Shown in pieces: positions 25,442-34,643 of a stretch of 64,000 nt of DNA (position 1 is its first letter; every line of letters begins with the position of its first letter). The position numbers were made by a program, and so were the translations under genes. The DNA lies in NCBI GenBank assembly GCA_016196925.1, contig JACPWS010000023.1, forward strand, positions 1 through 64,000. The letters run 5' to 3'. This DNA is from Burkholderiales bacterium. Lineage in GTDB: Bacteria; Pseudomonadota; Gammaproteobacteria; Burkholderiales; Burkholderiaceae_D. The notes under the pieces were generated by a model, which made no database searches, had not been told where the DNA came from, and saw nothing but the letters and a program-made list of their open reading frames with translations.

Positions 25442-26845
25442 GTGGGGATTTTTTCTCTTTTCGGTAAAAAAGGTGCCAGGCGGCCAGATCGCTCCACCGA
25501 GAAATCGTCTGTCAAAAAGACGCGCGCCCAAAATGAGAATACCGCCATCGGCGAGTCTCAGGACAGCGATCTGTTCAGCAATTCCCTGATGACGCAAAGG
25601 CATATCGCGCGCGCCACCGAACGCAAGATAGACGCCATAGAATTCGAGATGTCGCGCGACATCGTCAAATCCAAAGCGACCACCACCAGCCCGCTCACGC
25701 AGCACAGTACGGAAATCCATCCGCTCGACAGCGGCACCGCCATTTCAACGGGCGGATTTGAAAGCACGGTGCCGATGGCGATGCTGCCGGCCGATTATCT
25801 GCTCGGCCATCCCTCGCAGATGCCGCTATCGACGCTGGCGCAGATAGAATCGGTGCCGCTACTGGAAGAGGCAGCCATCTTATTTGCCAGCGGCCAGAGT
25901 CTGGTCGCGGAACAGATGTTGCTGAACGCGATCGAGCAGCAACAATTAGGCCCGGCAGCCCAGTCGGGCTGGCAGATGTTATTTGATTTACACCGCATCG
26001 GCGGCGATCAGGCTAAATTTGAAAGCCTGTCGCTGGAATACGCCAGACAATTCGAGACTTCGCCGCCCTTGTGGCCGGAAAACCTGCAGGGCAGCGAGGT
26101 GGACGCGGCCGCGCACGCCGACGAGCATGCCGCCAACATTGCATTTCCGGCCAAACTCGACAGCGGCATCGTCAAGCCGCTGGAAAAACTGCAAACCGTC
26201 AGCAAGCAAAGCCGCAACCTGCGACTCGATTTCACGCGTGTCAAACAAGTCGACCCGATAGGCTGCGGTTTGCTGTTGCGCGCCCTGAGAAACCTCAAAA
26301 AATCGGGGCACGACCTGATGCTGGTCGGCGCCCAGGAACTGGCGGAACAAATCCGCGCCATCCTGCGAGTGGGCCGGCGCGACGAGACTGAGGCGCCCTG
26401 GCTGTTATTGCTGGAAATCCTGCAGCTATTGCAGTTTGAAAATGCCTTCGAAGAAGCCAGCATGGATTATTGCGTGACCTTCGAAGTTTCCCCGCCCGCT
26501 TTCGAAGCGCCGAAAAATAAAGTCACCAGTTCTTTCCCGGAAATCGCGATCCACGACGAGCTGACCGACCGCTTCGCGATGCCGGCCGTCATCGAAGGCA
26601 AGACCGATTTCCTGCTCAAAAATATCACCGAATATGCGCGCCACCACAATCCGGTCGTGCTCGATTGCTCGCGCCTCGAGCGCGTGGAATTCAGCGCCTC
26701 GGCGCAATTGCTGACCGGGCTCGCGCCTATCGCCAGCCAGAAAGAAGTCAGCATCCGTTTCGAAGAAGTCAATTATCTGGTCATGATGCTGTTCCATGCG
26801 ATGGGCTTGAAAAACGTCGCCAGTATCGCGCCGCGCAAACACTGA
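25442..26845 (+). CDS. Protein with two STAS-like domains
   Basis: A 467-residue cytoplasmic protein. A basic N-terminal region (MGIFSLFGKKGARRP) is followed by a low-complexity linker, a helical segment (about 135-215) and two STAS-like domains. The first is about 235-330 (LRLDFTRVKQVDPIGCGLLL), the second about 360-460 (VVLDCSRLERVEFSASAQLL). STAS domains usually take part in regulatory protein-protein contacts; the Ser in SASAQLL is in the place often phosphorylated in anti-sigma antagonists. The start is GTG 25442. It precedes hslV, but hslV has its own promoter. Function unknown. Confidence 0.7.
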   Translation: MGIFSLFGKKGARRPDRSTEKSSVKKTRAQNENTAIGESQDSDLFSNSLMTQRHIARATERKIDAIEFEMSRDIVKSKATTTSPLTQHSTEIHPLDSGTAISTGGFESTVPMAMLPADYLLGHPSQMPLSTLAQIESVPLLEEAAILFASGQSLVAEQMLLNAIEQQQLGPAAQSGWQMLFDLHRIGGDQAKFESLSLEYARQFETSPPLWPENLQGSEVDAAAHADEHAANIAFPAKLDSGIVKPLEKLQTVSKQSRNLRLDFTRVKQVDPIGCGLLLRALRNLKKSGHDLMLVGAQELAEQIRAILRVGRRDETEAPWLLLLEILQLLQFENAFEEASMDYCVTFEVSPPAFEAPKNKVTSSFPEIAIHDELTDRFAMPAVIEGKTDFLLKNITEYARHHNPVVLDCSRLERVEFSASAQLLTGLAPIASQKEVSIRFEEVNYLVMMLFHAMGLKNVASIAPRKH

Positions 26846-26857
26846 GCGCGCCGCGCG

Positions 26858-26885
26858 CTTGTAATTTGGCGATACCGCCCCATTT
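26858..26885 (+). promoter_or_regulatory. Heat-shock (sigma32-type) promoter of hslV
   Basis: CTTGTA (26858-26863), a 14-bp spacer and CCCCATTT (26878-26885) match the sigma32 pattern CTTGAA / CCCCATnT. The hslV ATG is about 60 bp beyond the expected transcription start. hslVU is a heat-shock operon in other proteobacteria. Confidence 0.8.
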
Positions 26886-26952
26886 CTAAAAAATCAGTCT
26901 GGCCTGAGCGCAGCTAAGGCCACGGAAATAGCAAAAATACCACGAGGTTCAC

Positions 26953-27489
26953 ATGGAACAATTTCACGGCACCACCATACTCACGGTCCGGCGCGGCAAC
27001 CAGGTTGCGCTCGGCGGCGACGGCCAGGTCACGCTCGGCAACGTCATCATGAAAGGCAGCGCGCGCAAGGTGCGCAAGCTGTATCAGAACAAGGTCCTGG
27101 CCGGTTTTGCCGGCGGCACCGCCGATGCCTTCACGCTGATAGAACGCTTCGAAGCCAAGCTGGAAAAACACCAGGGCCATCTGATGCGCGCCTCGGTAGA
27201 GCTGGCCAAGGACTGGCGCACCGACCGCATTCTGCGCCGGCTGGAAGCGATGTTGCTGGTAGCCGACAAGGAAACCACGCTGGTAATCACCGGCAACGGC
27301 GACGTGCTGGAGCCGAACGACGGCATAGGCGCGATCGGCTCCGGCGGCGTGTATGCGCAATCGGCGGCCAAGGCCTTGTTCGACAACACCGATTTGTCGC
27401 CGGTCGATATCGTCAAAAAATCGCTGACGATCGCCGGCGAATTGTGCATTTACACCAATTTGTCGCACACCATAGAAACCCTGGAATAA
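26953..27489 (+). CDS. hslV: ATP-dependent protease subunit HslV
   Basis: A 178-residue proteasome-related peptidase subunit. The N-terminal nucleophile threonine is Thr7 after a short MEQFHG propeptide ([10 protein letters not shown]), and GDGQVTLGN and [11 protein letters not shown] are family features. It normally forms a double hexamer capped by HslU. It lies 20 bp upstream of hslU and is preceded by a sigma32-type promoter. The reading frame is intact. Confidence 0.97.
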   Translation: MEQFHGTTILTVRRGNQVALGGDGQVTLGNVIMKGSARKVRKLYQNKVLAGFAGGTADAFTLIERFEAKLEKHQGHLMRASVELAKDWRTDRILRRLEAMLLVADKETTLVITGNGDVLEPNDGIGAIGSGGVYAQSAAKALFDNTDLSPVDIVKKSLTIAGELCIYTNLSHTIETLE

Positions 27490-27509
27490 TCATCATTAAG
27501 AATTTCACT

Positions 27510-28773
27510 ATGAATATGACACCGCAAGAGATCGTTGCCGAACTCGATAAACACGTGGTCGGCCAGGCCAAGGCGAAACGCGCGGTGGCGATCGCCTTGC
27601 GCAACCGCTGGCGCCGCCAGCAAGTGGCAGAACCGCTGCGGCATGAAATCACGCCGAAAAATATCCTGATGATAGGCCCGACCGGGGTCGGCAAGACCGA
27701 GATTGCGCGCCGCCTGGCCAAGCTGGCCGATGCGCCCTTCATCAAGATAGAGGCGACCAAGTTCACTGAAGTCGGCTATGTCGGGCGCGACGTCGACACC
27801 ATCATCCGCGACCTGGTCGATATCGGCATCAAGCAGACGCGCGAAGCCGCCACCCGCAAGGTGCGGGCGCGCGCCGAAGACGCGGCCGAAGACCGGGTAC
27901 TCGACATCTTGCTGCCGGTTGCGCGCGATTTCGGCTTTCATCCGCATGAAAGCGAACTGGCGCCGACCGATAACGCCACCCGCCAGACTTTCCGCAAGCG
28001 CCTGCGCGAAGGCGCGCTCGACGACCGCGAAGTCGAGCTGGAGCTGGCCGAAGGCGTGGCCCACATGGAAATCATGGCGCCGCAAGCTGAAGATCAAGGA
28101 TGCGATAAAGCTGCTGATAGAAGAAGAAGCGGCCAAGCTGGTCAACGAAGACGAGTTGAAGCAACAGGCGATCACGAATGTGGAGCAAAACGGCATCGTC
28201 TTCCTCGATGAAATCGACAAGATCGCTGCGCGCTCGGAAGCCGGCGGCGCCGAAGTCTCGCGCGCCGGCGTGCAGCGCGACTTGCTGCCGCTGGTGGAAG
28301 GCACCACCGTCAACACCAAGTACGGCATGATCAAGACCGACCACATCCTGTTCATCGCGTCCGGCGCCTTCCACCTGGCCAAGCCGTCCGACCTGATACC
28401 GGAATTGCAGGGCCGCTTCCCTATCCGCGTCGAGCTGGAATCCCTGTCCATCGCCGATTTCGAATGCATCCTGACCAGCACCGACGCCTGCCTGACGCGC
28501 CAGTACCAAGCCTTGCTGGAAACCGAGAACCTGCGCGTGGAATTCGCGCCGGAAGGCATACAAAAGCTGGCCGGCATCGCCTTTTCCGTCAATGAAACGA
28601 CAGAAAACATCGGTGCGCGCCGCCTGTACACCGTGATGGAAAAGCTGCTGGAAGAAATCTCTTTCGAAGCCCACCAGAACGGCGGCCAGACCGTGGTGAT
28701 CGACGCCGCCTATGTCGAGCAAAGGCTGCAGGCGCTGGCGGTCGATGAAGATCTGTCGCGTTACGTGCTGTAA
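27510..28773 (+). pseudogene. hslU: HslU ATPase gene with internal deletion and frameshift
   Basis: From ATG 27510 the frame encodes normal HslU through Walker A (GPTGVGKT), the pore loop GYVGRD and on to HMEIMAP at about 28082, then reads into nonsense to 28211. HslU sequence resumes in the next frame at about 28078 ([13 protein letters not shown]) and runs intact through LDEIDKI, sensor regions and C-terminal LSRYVL to 28773. About 22 residues of the I domain that normally lie between MAP and RKLKI are missing, and the net length is 3n+1. The gene as sequenced cannot make full HslU. A real deletion or an assembly error are the alternatives. Confidence 0.85.
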
Positions 28774-28802
28774 AGCGCGGCAATCGGAAAGCGAGGCGAG
28801 CG

Positions 28803-29000
28803 ATGGCAAATAAGGCACTGGCGACCCGGCAACGCATGACGTTCCGGGTCGAGCCCTCGCAAGCGAAGCCGCGCAACCCGGTCGCCGTTGCCGCCAAACA
28901 ACGCGCGGCCGGTCCGCACCGCAAATCGGCGACGGCAATACGGCAACAACAAAAAATCGCCTTGAAAAAAATCCCGCCCGACGACGATAATCAAGGCTGA
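28803..29000 (+). CDS. Small basic protein, unknown
   Basis: A 65-residue, highly basic, low-complexity protein (MANKALATRQRM, later RQQQKIALKKIPPDDDNQG). It has a fair ribosome site (GGCGAGCG) and lies 29 bp after hslU. The composition suggests a nucleic-acid- or ribosome-associated disordered protein, but I recognise no family. It is too short to be certain it is translated. Confidence 0.45.
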   Translation: MANKALATRQRMTFRVEPSQAKPRNPVAVAAKQRAAGPHRKSATAIRQQQKIALKKIPPDDDNQG

Positions 29001-29024
29001 ATTTCTTTCCTACTGAGGTGTACA

Positions 29025-29237
29025 GTGCCTGGTAACCGCAGCCGCAAGAAACGACGCAAGTACCAGCAGCGCCTGCGTCGGCGCGACCAGATCACCCGCA
29101 TGCTGGTCGATCTCGGCATCCATTACTTATCGACGCTGGGACTGGAACACGCCGGCAACTTCCTGCGCCAGCAAAACGTGCCGGACGCGGTGATCGCTCG
29201 CGTCTTGCTATTCCCGCGGCTGCGCCGGCGGTATTGA
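29025..29237 (+). CDS. Small basic protein with helical C-terminus
   Basis: A 70-residue protein starting at GTG 29025 with TGAGGTG upstream. The first 25 residues are almost all Arg, Lys and Gln (NRSRKKRRKYQQRLRRRD). The rest is an amphipathic helical segment (MLVDLGIHYLSTLGLEHAGN) ending in RLRRRY. It follows the previous small gene by 24 bp, so they may form an operon. Family not recognised. Confidence 0.45.
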   Translation: MPGNRSRKKRRKYQQRLRRRDQITRMLVDLGIHYLSTLGLEHAGNFLRQQNVPDAVIARVLLFPRLRRRY

Positions 29238-29243
29238 TTTTTA

Positions 29244-29402
29244 TCCACGAAAAGCACGAAAAATTCTCCCTCATCGTCGTCCCCGAGCAGGCGGTGACCC
29301 AGTGACTTTAGCCGAGTGCCGACGCCACTGGATTCCCGCCTGCGCGGGAATGACGAATTCGAAGGTTTAGTTCTTTTTCGTGCTTTTCGTGACTTTCGTG
29401 GA
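29244..29402. repeat. Nested intergenic repeats (CACGAAAAGCACG arms around a CATTCCCGC hairpin)
   Basis: CACGAAAAGCACGAAAAA (29246-29263) is repeated inverted and exact at 29374-29391. Between the arms lies GGATTCCCGC-CTG-CGCGGGAAT (about 29331-29353), the type of hairpin also seen at 48011-48085. This looks like one common repeat interrupted by another. No gene is seen in 29238-29410. Confidence 0.65.
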
Positions 29403-29410
29403 CCCGCTTT

Positions 29411-30409
29411 TTAATGCGCTTCCTGCTTGGCGTCGCGCGCCAGCAAGCGGGCGATCATTTGCGGCGCGGAAACGCCGTCGAACAGCACGCCGGCCACCGC
29501 AGCGGTGATCGGCATCTCCACCCCGAGCCGCGCCGCCAGCGCCCGCACCGCCTGGGCGCAGCGCACCCCTTCGGCCACGTGACCGAGTTCTTGCACGATG
29601 ACGTCGAGCGACTTACCCTGCGCCAGCGCCAGCCCGACCTGGCGATTGCGCGACAGGTCGCCGGTGCAGGTCAGGATCAGGTCGCCGACCCCGCTCAGGC
29701 CCATCAGGGTTTCGGCGCGGCCGCCTAGCGCCAGCGCGAGCCGGCTGATCTCGGCCAGACCGCGCGTCATCAGCGCCGCGCGCGCATTCAAGCCTAGCCC
29801 GAGGCCGTCGGCCACGCCGGTCGCGATCGCCAGGATATTCTTGACGGCGCCGCCGACTTCGACCCCGATCAGGTCGTCGCTGGAATACACGCGCACCGCA
29901 TTGCCGTGCAAGGCAAGCTGCACGCGCTGACAGAGCGCCGCCGAACCGGAAGCGATAGTCAGCGCGCACGGCAAACCTTGCGCCACTTCTTGCGCGAACG
30001 AAGGGCCGGACAGCGCGCCGGTCGCGGCCTGCGTTCCCAGCACTTGTGCCGCCACCTGGTGCGGCAGCAACTGGCTGCCCTCTTCGAAACCCTTGCACAG
30101 CCAGACCAAGTTGGCCGGTGCATACGGCAGGCAGGCTTCCAGGCTGGGGCGCAAACCGGACACCGAGGTGGCGATCACCAGCAAGTTGTCCGCGCCGGCG
30201 CCATGCGCCATGGCGGCGGCGAAATCGGCGCTCAGCTGCAAATTGGCAGGCAAAGGGAAACCGGGCAGATAGTCGCCGTTTTCGCGCCGCGTCTGCATGC
30301 GCGCCATCAAGTCCTGATTGCGACCCCACAGCAAGACCTCGTTTTTAGCCGCCAGCGCCATCGCCAGCGCGGTGCCCCAGGCGCCTGCGCCCAATACGCT
30401 AATTTTCAT
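29411..30409 (-). CDS. gpsA: NAD(P)H-dependent glycerol-3-phosphate dehydrogenase
   Basis: A 332-residue GpsA that reduces dihydroxyacetone phosphate to sn-glycerol-3-phosphate for phospholipid synthesis. The N-terminal Rossmann motif [21 protein letters not shown], the catalytic-lysine region [15 protein letters not shown] and [16 protein letters not shown] are all present. It lies downstream of the secB cluster as in E. coli, although an SH3-protein gene, a terminator and a repeat element intervene. The ribosome site is weak. Confidence 0.96.
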   Translation of the reverse strand: MKISVLGAGAWGTALAMALAAKNEVLLWGRNQDLMARMQTRRENGDYLPGFPLPANLQLSADFAAAMAHGAGADNLLVIATSVSGLRPSLEACLPYAPANLVWLCKGFEEGSQLLPHQVAAQVLGTQAATGALSGPSFAQEVAQGLPCALTIASGSAALCQRVQLALHGNAVRVYSSDDLIGVEVGGAVKNILAIATGVADGLGLGLNARAALMTRGLAEISRLALALGGRAETLMGLSGVGDLILTCTGDLSRNRQVGLALAQGKSLDVIVQELGHVAEGVRCAQAVRALAARLGVEMPITAAVAGVLFDGVSAPQMIARLLARDAKQEAH

Positions 30410-30448
30410 GCTTGCGCCCGCATCCTATCTCAAGGGTTAAAAATAATG

Positions 30449-30537
30449 AAAATATACTCCCCCCTAGTATTTTTTACAGCGCTTTGTTTACGCTGACGAC
30501 AAGGCTATTTTTCAAAAAACAGGGGGGAGTATGCAAA
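30449..30537 (-). repeat. Dispersed ~90-bp intergenic element, copy C
   Basis: On the minus strand it carries the core TTGTCGTCAGCGTAAACAAA, with ends ATACTCCCCCC and GGGGGGAGTAT facing each other as an inverted repeat. It lies between the gpsA start and the terminator of the SH3-protein gene. The C-runs face the opposite way from copies A and E. Confidence 0.75.
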
Positions 30538-30561
30538 AAAGGACAGCAAGCTGTCCTTTTT
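30536..30561 (-). terminator. Bidirectional intrinsic terminator
   Basis: AAAAAGGACAG-CAAG-CTGTCCTTTTT is symmetric, with a T-tract on both strands. It lies 28 bp beyond the stop of the SH3-protein gene and directly next to repeat copy C. Confidence 0.8.
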
Positions 30562-30588
30562 GATGTTCCAGATAGCCACCCGCAGCGA

Positions 30589-31032
30589 TTATAAACCCCA
30601 GACTTCGCTGATCTTCACGTAACCGAGCTGGCCATCCCGGTGTTTGACCTTGACCCAGCCGCCGCTGGCCGGCTCCGCCATTTCCAGCAAGACATGCTTG
30701 TCGGCGCTGAACACCAAGGGTGCCGACTCGTCTGCCATCGCGTGTATCCTGGCGCTGGCGACACGCACCACGACATTGCGACGCGCGACCAGATCCTTGG
30801 ATTCGACCCAGCTCATGTCGCCGGACATGTCGCGCAACTTGCTCCAGGCGCCGGAAGTAAACACCACTTCGACCGGCATGCCGCGCGGCGCCACGTACAG
30901 TTTGCCGCCCTTGGCCGACGGCGCATCGTACATGACGACCGGTGACGCCCCGACCGCGCGGAATTCCAAAGGCTGAGCCGCAGCGCCTGCGCACAGCAAG
31001 AACAGGGAAAACGAAAATAACAAGCGTCGCAT
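30589..31032 (-). CDS. Exported SH3-like domain protein
   Basis: A 147-residue protein with a signal peptide (about 1-19, LLFSFSLFLLCAGAAA) and bacterial SH3-like repeats: VVMYDAPSAKGGKLYVAPRG with WSKLRDMSGDMSWVESKDL, then GGWVKVKHRDGQLGYVKISE. Such domains usually bind peptidoglycan or protein ligands in the periplasm. ATG 31032 begins the signal peptide; the frame opens at 31236. Likely cotranscribed with secB 52 bp upstream. Specific role unknown. Confidence 0.8.
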   Translation of the reverse strand: MRRLLFSFSLFLLCAGAAAQPLEFRAVGASPVVMYDAPSAKGGKLYVAPRGMPVEVVFTSGAWSKLRDMSGDMSWVESKDLVARRNVVVRVASARIHAMADESAPLVFSADKHVLLEMAEPASGGWVKVKHRDGQLGYVKISEVWGL

Positions 31033-31084
31033 GGAAGCCTTCAGCGCGGCTATCCGGGCTGGCCCGGACCAGCGCGGCAAGAAA

Positions 31085-31579
31085 TTACTGGATAGTGGCC
31101 GGCGCTTCAGCAGTCGCAGCGCCTTCTGTCGCTTGCTTGGCCTGATCGGCAGCGATTTGCAAACGCTGCTGATAAAAGGCTTCGAAATTGATCTCGGACA
31201 GATGAATAGGAGGGAAACCGGCGCGGGTGATCGCATCGGCGATGTTAGAGCGCAGGTAAGGGTAGACGATGTTAGGGCAACCGATGCCGAGCAAAGGATC
31301 GAGCTGGTCTTCAGGAATATTGCGCGCTTCGAAGATGCCCGCTTGCTTGCCTTCGACCAGGAAAGCGACCTTGTCCTTGATCTTGGCGGTCACGGTCACG
31401 GTCACGCTCGATTCGAAAATGCCGTCGGCCAGCTTTTCGGAACCGACATCGACCGACACTTCTATGCCTGGCGCTTCCTGTTCCAGGAAAATCGCTGGAG
31501 AGTTAGGCTGTTCAAGCGACAAATCTTTCAGATAAACGCGTTGAATTTGGAATACGGGCTGCAGATTTTCGTCAGACAT
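31085..31579 (-). CDS. secB: Protein-export chaperone SecB
   Basis: A 164-residue SecB, the tetrameric chaperone that keeps preproteins unfolded and hands them to SecA. Typical segments are [37 protein letters not shown] and [20 protein letters not shown]. The alanine- and threonine-rich tail is common. The gene order rhodanese-grxC-secB matches E. coli yibN-grxC-secB. A probable promoter of its own lies in the 177-bp gap to grxC. Confidence 0.97.
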   Translation of the reverse strand: MSDENLQPVFQIQRVYLKDLSLEQPNSPAIFLEQEAPGIEVSVDVGSEKLADGIFESSVTVTVTAKIKDKVAFLVEGKQAGIFEARNIPEDQLDPLLGIGCPNIVYPYLRSNIADAITRAGFPPIHLSEINFEAFYQQRLQIAADQAKQATEGAATAEAPATIQ

Positions 31580-31671
31580 GTGAGACTTTCTAAAAATTCT
31601 AAAAGATTAATAACGAACAGCGAGACTGCTAGATAGGGCCGTTAGCAGCCATTTCAAGATCGCGGCGCGCT

Positions 31672-31701
31672 ATTGTAGCAAGCCGTGCCTGAAAACCCCA
31701 A
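31672..31701 (-). promoter_or_regulatory. Probable secB promoter
   Basis: On the minus strand TTGGGG, an 18-bp spacer and TACAAT give a plausible sigma70 promoter about 90 bp before the secB start, in the long gap after grxC. Confidence 0.4.
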
Positions 31702-31756
31702 TTTAGCGGTTTTTGCAGTGCAATAATGCGCAAATCCGGCCACGATCGCCCTAACT

Positions 31757-32020
31757 TCAGGCCGCCTTCAGCAAGGCTTCCAGCTTGCCGGCATGATCGA
31801 GCGCCGACAGGTCGTCGAAGCCGCCGACATGGGTCTCGCCTATATAAATCTGCGGCACGGTGCGGCGTCCGGTCTTTTGCATCATGGCCTCGCGCAGGGT
31901 AGGATCGAGATCGACCCGGATTTTTTCAATTTCAGTCACGCCTTTCGCCTTCAGCAGGCGCTCGGCCATGCTGCAATAGGGGCAAACCGCGGTCGTATAC
32001 ATCAAAACATGGGCAAACAT
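31757..32020 (-). CDS. grxC: Glutaredoxin 3
   Basis: An 87-residue glutaredoxin with dithiol active site CPYC (13-16), the cis-proline TVPQIYI and GGFDDL for glutathione binding. It reduces disulfides with glutathione in the cytoplasm. ATG 32020 is chosen for GGAGATCG upstream and homology; the frame opens at 32071. It sits 13 bp after the rhodanese gene and is probably cotranscribed. Confidence 0.95.
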   Translation of the reverse strand: MFAHVLMYTTAVCPYCSMAERLLKAKGVTEIEKIRVDLDPTLREAMMQKTGRRTVPQIYIGETHVGGFDDLSALDHAGKLEALLKAA

Positions 32021-32033
32021 ATCGATCTCCGAC

Positions 32034-32435
32034 TTACTTAACGACAGGCAAGCCTTGCGACTTCCAGGCATTCAGGCCGCCTTCCAGACTGAAGGCTTGC
32101 GCAAAGCCGCTCTTGCTCAGCAAACCCGCCGCGCTGGCGGAACGCACGCCGTTCGCGCAGACGGTAATCACGACCGCATTTTTGGATTTTTCGATTTCCT
32201 TCAGACGCTCACCCAATTCCGCCAGCGGAATGTTCTTGGCATTCGGCAGATGGCCGGCCGCGAATTCATCGGCATTGCGCACATCGAGCACCAGGGTCTT
32301 GTTCTGGTTCATGTACTGGGTCGCCTGCAATTGCGAGACTTTGGCGCCGCGCCGCTGCAACAGCGGGAACAACAAGGCGCCGCCGGAAATCAGGGCGATA
32401 CCGATCAGGAAAATATTATCAAGAATGAATTTCAC
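32034..32435 (-). CDS. Membrane-anchored rhodanese (YibN-like)
   Basis: A 133-residue protein with one N-terminal membrane helix (about 5-25) and a rhodanese domain: LVLDVRNADEFAAGHLPNA, then the active-site loop with Cys93 (CANGVRSA). It is a probable sulfurtransferase or redox partner at the inner membrane. It heads the rhodanese-grxC-secB block as yibN does in E. coli. The divergent gpmA starts 94 bp away. Confidence 0.9.
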   Translation of the reverse strand: MKFILDNIFLIGIALISGGALLFPLLQRRGAKVSQLQATQYMNQNKTLVLDVRNADEFAAGHLPNAKNIPLAELGERLKEIEKSKNAVVITVCANGVRSASAAGLLSKSGFAQAFSLEGGLNAWKSQGLPVVK

Positions 32436-32529
32436 AGTATTCCAGTAGGAAGAATGGTTATCAGAAGCTCGTCATTATAAAATAGATGCTGCAGCTGCAT
32501 ACTAACCACCACCTATCCCCTCGCAAACC

Positions 32530-33276
32530 ATGTACAAAATCGTTTTAATGCGCCACGGCGAATCCACCTGGAACCTCGATAACCGCTTCACCGGCTGGAC
32601 CGATGTCGACCTGACTGAAAAAGGCGTAGCCGAAGCCTACACTGCCGGCAAACTGCTGAAAGAAGCCGGCTACACGTTTGACCTGGCGTATACCTCGGTC
32701 TTGAAACGCGCGATCCGCACGCTGTGGGGCACGCTCGACGAGATGGATCTGATGTGGCTGCCGGTGGTGCATGACTGGCGCCTGAACGAGCGCCACTACG
32801 GCGCCCTGCAAGGCTTGAACAAGGCCGAAACCGCCGCCAAATACGGCGATGAACAAGTGCTGGTATGGCGCCGCAGCTACGACACGCCGCCGCTGCCGCT
32901 CGAGGCCGACGACGAGCGCAATTCTTTCAACGATCCGCGCTACGCTGGCCTGCAACACGGCCAGATCCCGCGCACCGAATGCCTGAAGGACACCGTGGCG
33001 CGCGTGATGCCGGCCTGGGAAGACAGCATCGCCCCGGCCATACGCTCCGGCAAGCGCATCCTGATCTCGGCCCACGGCAATAGCTTGCGCGCGCTGATCA
33101 AGATGCTGGACGGCATCAGCGATGCAGATATCGTCAACCTGAACATCCCTAACGGCCAGCCGCTGGTGTATGAACTCGACGCCGATCTGAAACCGATCAA
33201 AAATTACTACCTGGGCGACCAGGACGCCATCGCCGCCGCGCTGCAAGCCGTGGCCAGCCAGGGCAAGGCCAAGTAA
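32530..33276 (+). CDS. gpmA: 2,3-bisphosphoglycerate-dependent phosphoglycerate mutase
   Basis: A 248-residue dPGM that interconverts 3- and 2-phosphoglycerate in glycolysis. It has the phosphohistidine RHGES (8-12), [25 protein letters not shown] and the second histidine in [10 protein letters not shown]. It starts the gpmA-envC-ctp row. The envC start is only six bp after its stop. Confidence 0.97.
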   Translation: MYKIVLMRHGESTWNLDNRFTGWTDVDLTEKGVAEAYTAGKLLKEAGYTFDLAYTSVLKRAIRTLWGTLDEMDLMWLPVVHDWRLNERHYGALQGLNKAETAAKYGDEQVLVWRRSYDTPPLPLEADDERNSFNDPRYAGLQHGQIPRTECLKDTVARVMPAWEDSIAPAIRSGKRILISAHGNSLRALIKMLDGISDADIVNLNIPNGQPLVYELDADLKPIKNYYLGDQDAIAAALQAVASQGKAK

Positions 33277-33282
33277 GCCTCG

Positions 33283-34629
33283 ATGCGTTCAGTCCCGCGC
33301 AGTCTGCTGCCAGTTTTGCTGTGCCTGGCGCTGGCAGGCACGGCGGCGTCCGCCTTGGCCGCCAGCCATGCGCGCGCCGCGCAAAAGAGCCAGGCCGAAG
33401 CGGAGCGCGCCGAACTGCAGCAAAAGCTCAAGACGCTGAAAGCTGACATCAATCACACGGAAAGCGCCAAGGACCAGGCCAGCGATGCGCTGGCCGAATC
33501 CGAGCAAGCGATCTCCGAAGCCAGGCGCTCGCTGCGCGATTTGCAGACAGAACAGGCCGGAACCGAAGACAAGCTCAGGCTTCTGGAGCAGGAACAGCAA
33601 AAACTCAGCCTCAAGGCCGAACAACAAAAAACCCAGCTATCCGATTTCCTGCGCCGCCAGTACATGCGCGGCGACAGCGACCGCGTCAAATTGCTGCTGT
33701 CGGGCGATAACCCGAACCGCATCAACCGCGACTTGCAATACATGGGCTATGTCTCGCAAACCCAGGCCAAGATGATAGAAGGCTTGCGTGCCAGTCTGCA
33801 GGCGGTCGAAAAAAATACCGCCGACGCCCGGCAAGCCAAGGCCGACCTCGACGAGATCGCCGAGGAAGAAAAACAGCACAAGGAAGCGCTGGAAAAGGAA
33901 AAGAAACGCCGTGGCAATTTACTCAGCCAGTTGGCAGACAAGTTACACGCACAAAAAATACAGGCCGACAGTCTGCAAAAAGATGAACAAAGACTGAGCA
34001 ATCTGGTCTCACGTCTGAATCAATTGATCGCCGAGCAGACCAGGGCCGAACAGGCGCGGGCGGCGCAGCAAGAAAAACTCAGGCAGGAAAAACTGGCGGC
34101 CGAGCAAAAGGCGCAAGCGTCCGGCCAGCTTAAAAAGCCGGCAAAACCGGGCACGCCGCATCCGCTTGCGGCCGCTACGACGACGGCCCCGGCCAGAAAT
34201 GAAACGGCGGCAGCGGCGAACGGCAACGACGGCAGCGCGTTCAGCCGCCTGAAAGGCCAGTTGCACCTGCCGGTAAAAGGCGAGCTGATCGCCAGATTCG
34301 GCAGCAGGCATGGCGACGGCCCGAGCTGGAAAGGCTTGTTCATCCGCGCCGCAGAAGGCGCAGAGATCAAGGCAATTGGCGCCGGACGCGTGGTATTCGC
34401 CGAATGGTTGCGCGGTTGGGGCAATATGATCGTCGTCGATCACGGCGGCGAATATCTGAGCCTGTATGCCTATAATCAATCGGTATTGAAACACGTGGGC
34501 GATGCGGTAAAAGCGGGCGACGTCATCGCCAGCGCCGGAAACAGCGGCGGCAATGAAGAATCGGGTTTATACTTTGAAATGCGGCACCAGGGACGGACTT
34601 TCGATCCGCTGAGCTGGATGATTAAATAG
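33283..34629 (+). CDS. envC: Murein hydrolase activator, EnvC-like
   Basis: A 448-residue exported protein. The signal peptide (about 1-27) is followed by long coiled coils (about 28-115 and 165-270), an Ala/Pro-rich linker and a C-terminal LytM (M23-like) domain (about 320-448). The zinc ligands of active LytM enzymes are replaced (WKGLFI for HxGxD, LYFEMRH for HxH), so it should activate amidases and not cut itself, as in EnvC. It acts at the septum during division. Likely coupled to gpmA and ctp. Confidence 0.88.
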   Translation: MRSVPRSLLPVLLCLALAGTAASALAASHARAAQKSQAEAERAELQQKLKTLKADINHTESAKDQASDALAESEQAISEARRSLRDLQTEQAGTEDKLRLLEQEQQKLSLKAEQQKTQLSDFLRRQYMRGDSDRVKLLLSGDNPNRINRDLQYMGYVSQTQAKMIEGLRASLQAVEKNTADARQAKADLDEIAEEEKQHKEALEKEKKRRGNLLSQLADKLHAQKIQADSLQKDEQRLSNLVSRLNQLIAEQTRAEQARAAQQEKLRQEKLAAEQKAQASGQLKKPAKPGTPHPLAAATTTAPARNETAAAANGNDGSAFSRLKGQLHLPVKGELIARFGSRHGDGPSWKGLFIRAAEGAEIKAIGAGRVVFAEWLRGWGNMIVVDHGGEYLSLYAYNQSVLKHVGDAVKAGDVIASAGNSGGNEESGLYFEMRHQGRTFDPLSWMIK

Positions 34630-34643
34630 ATGTTAGGTGAGAC

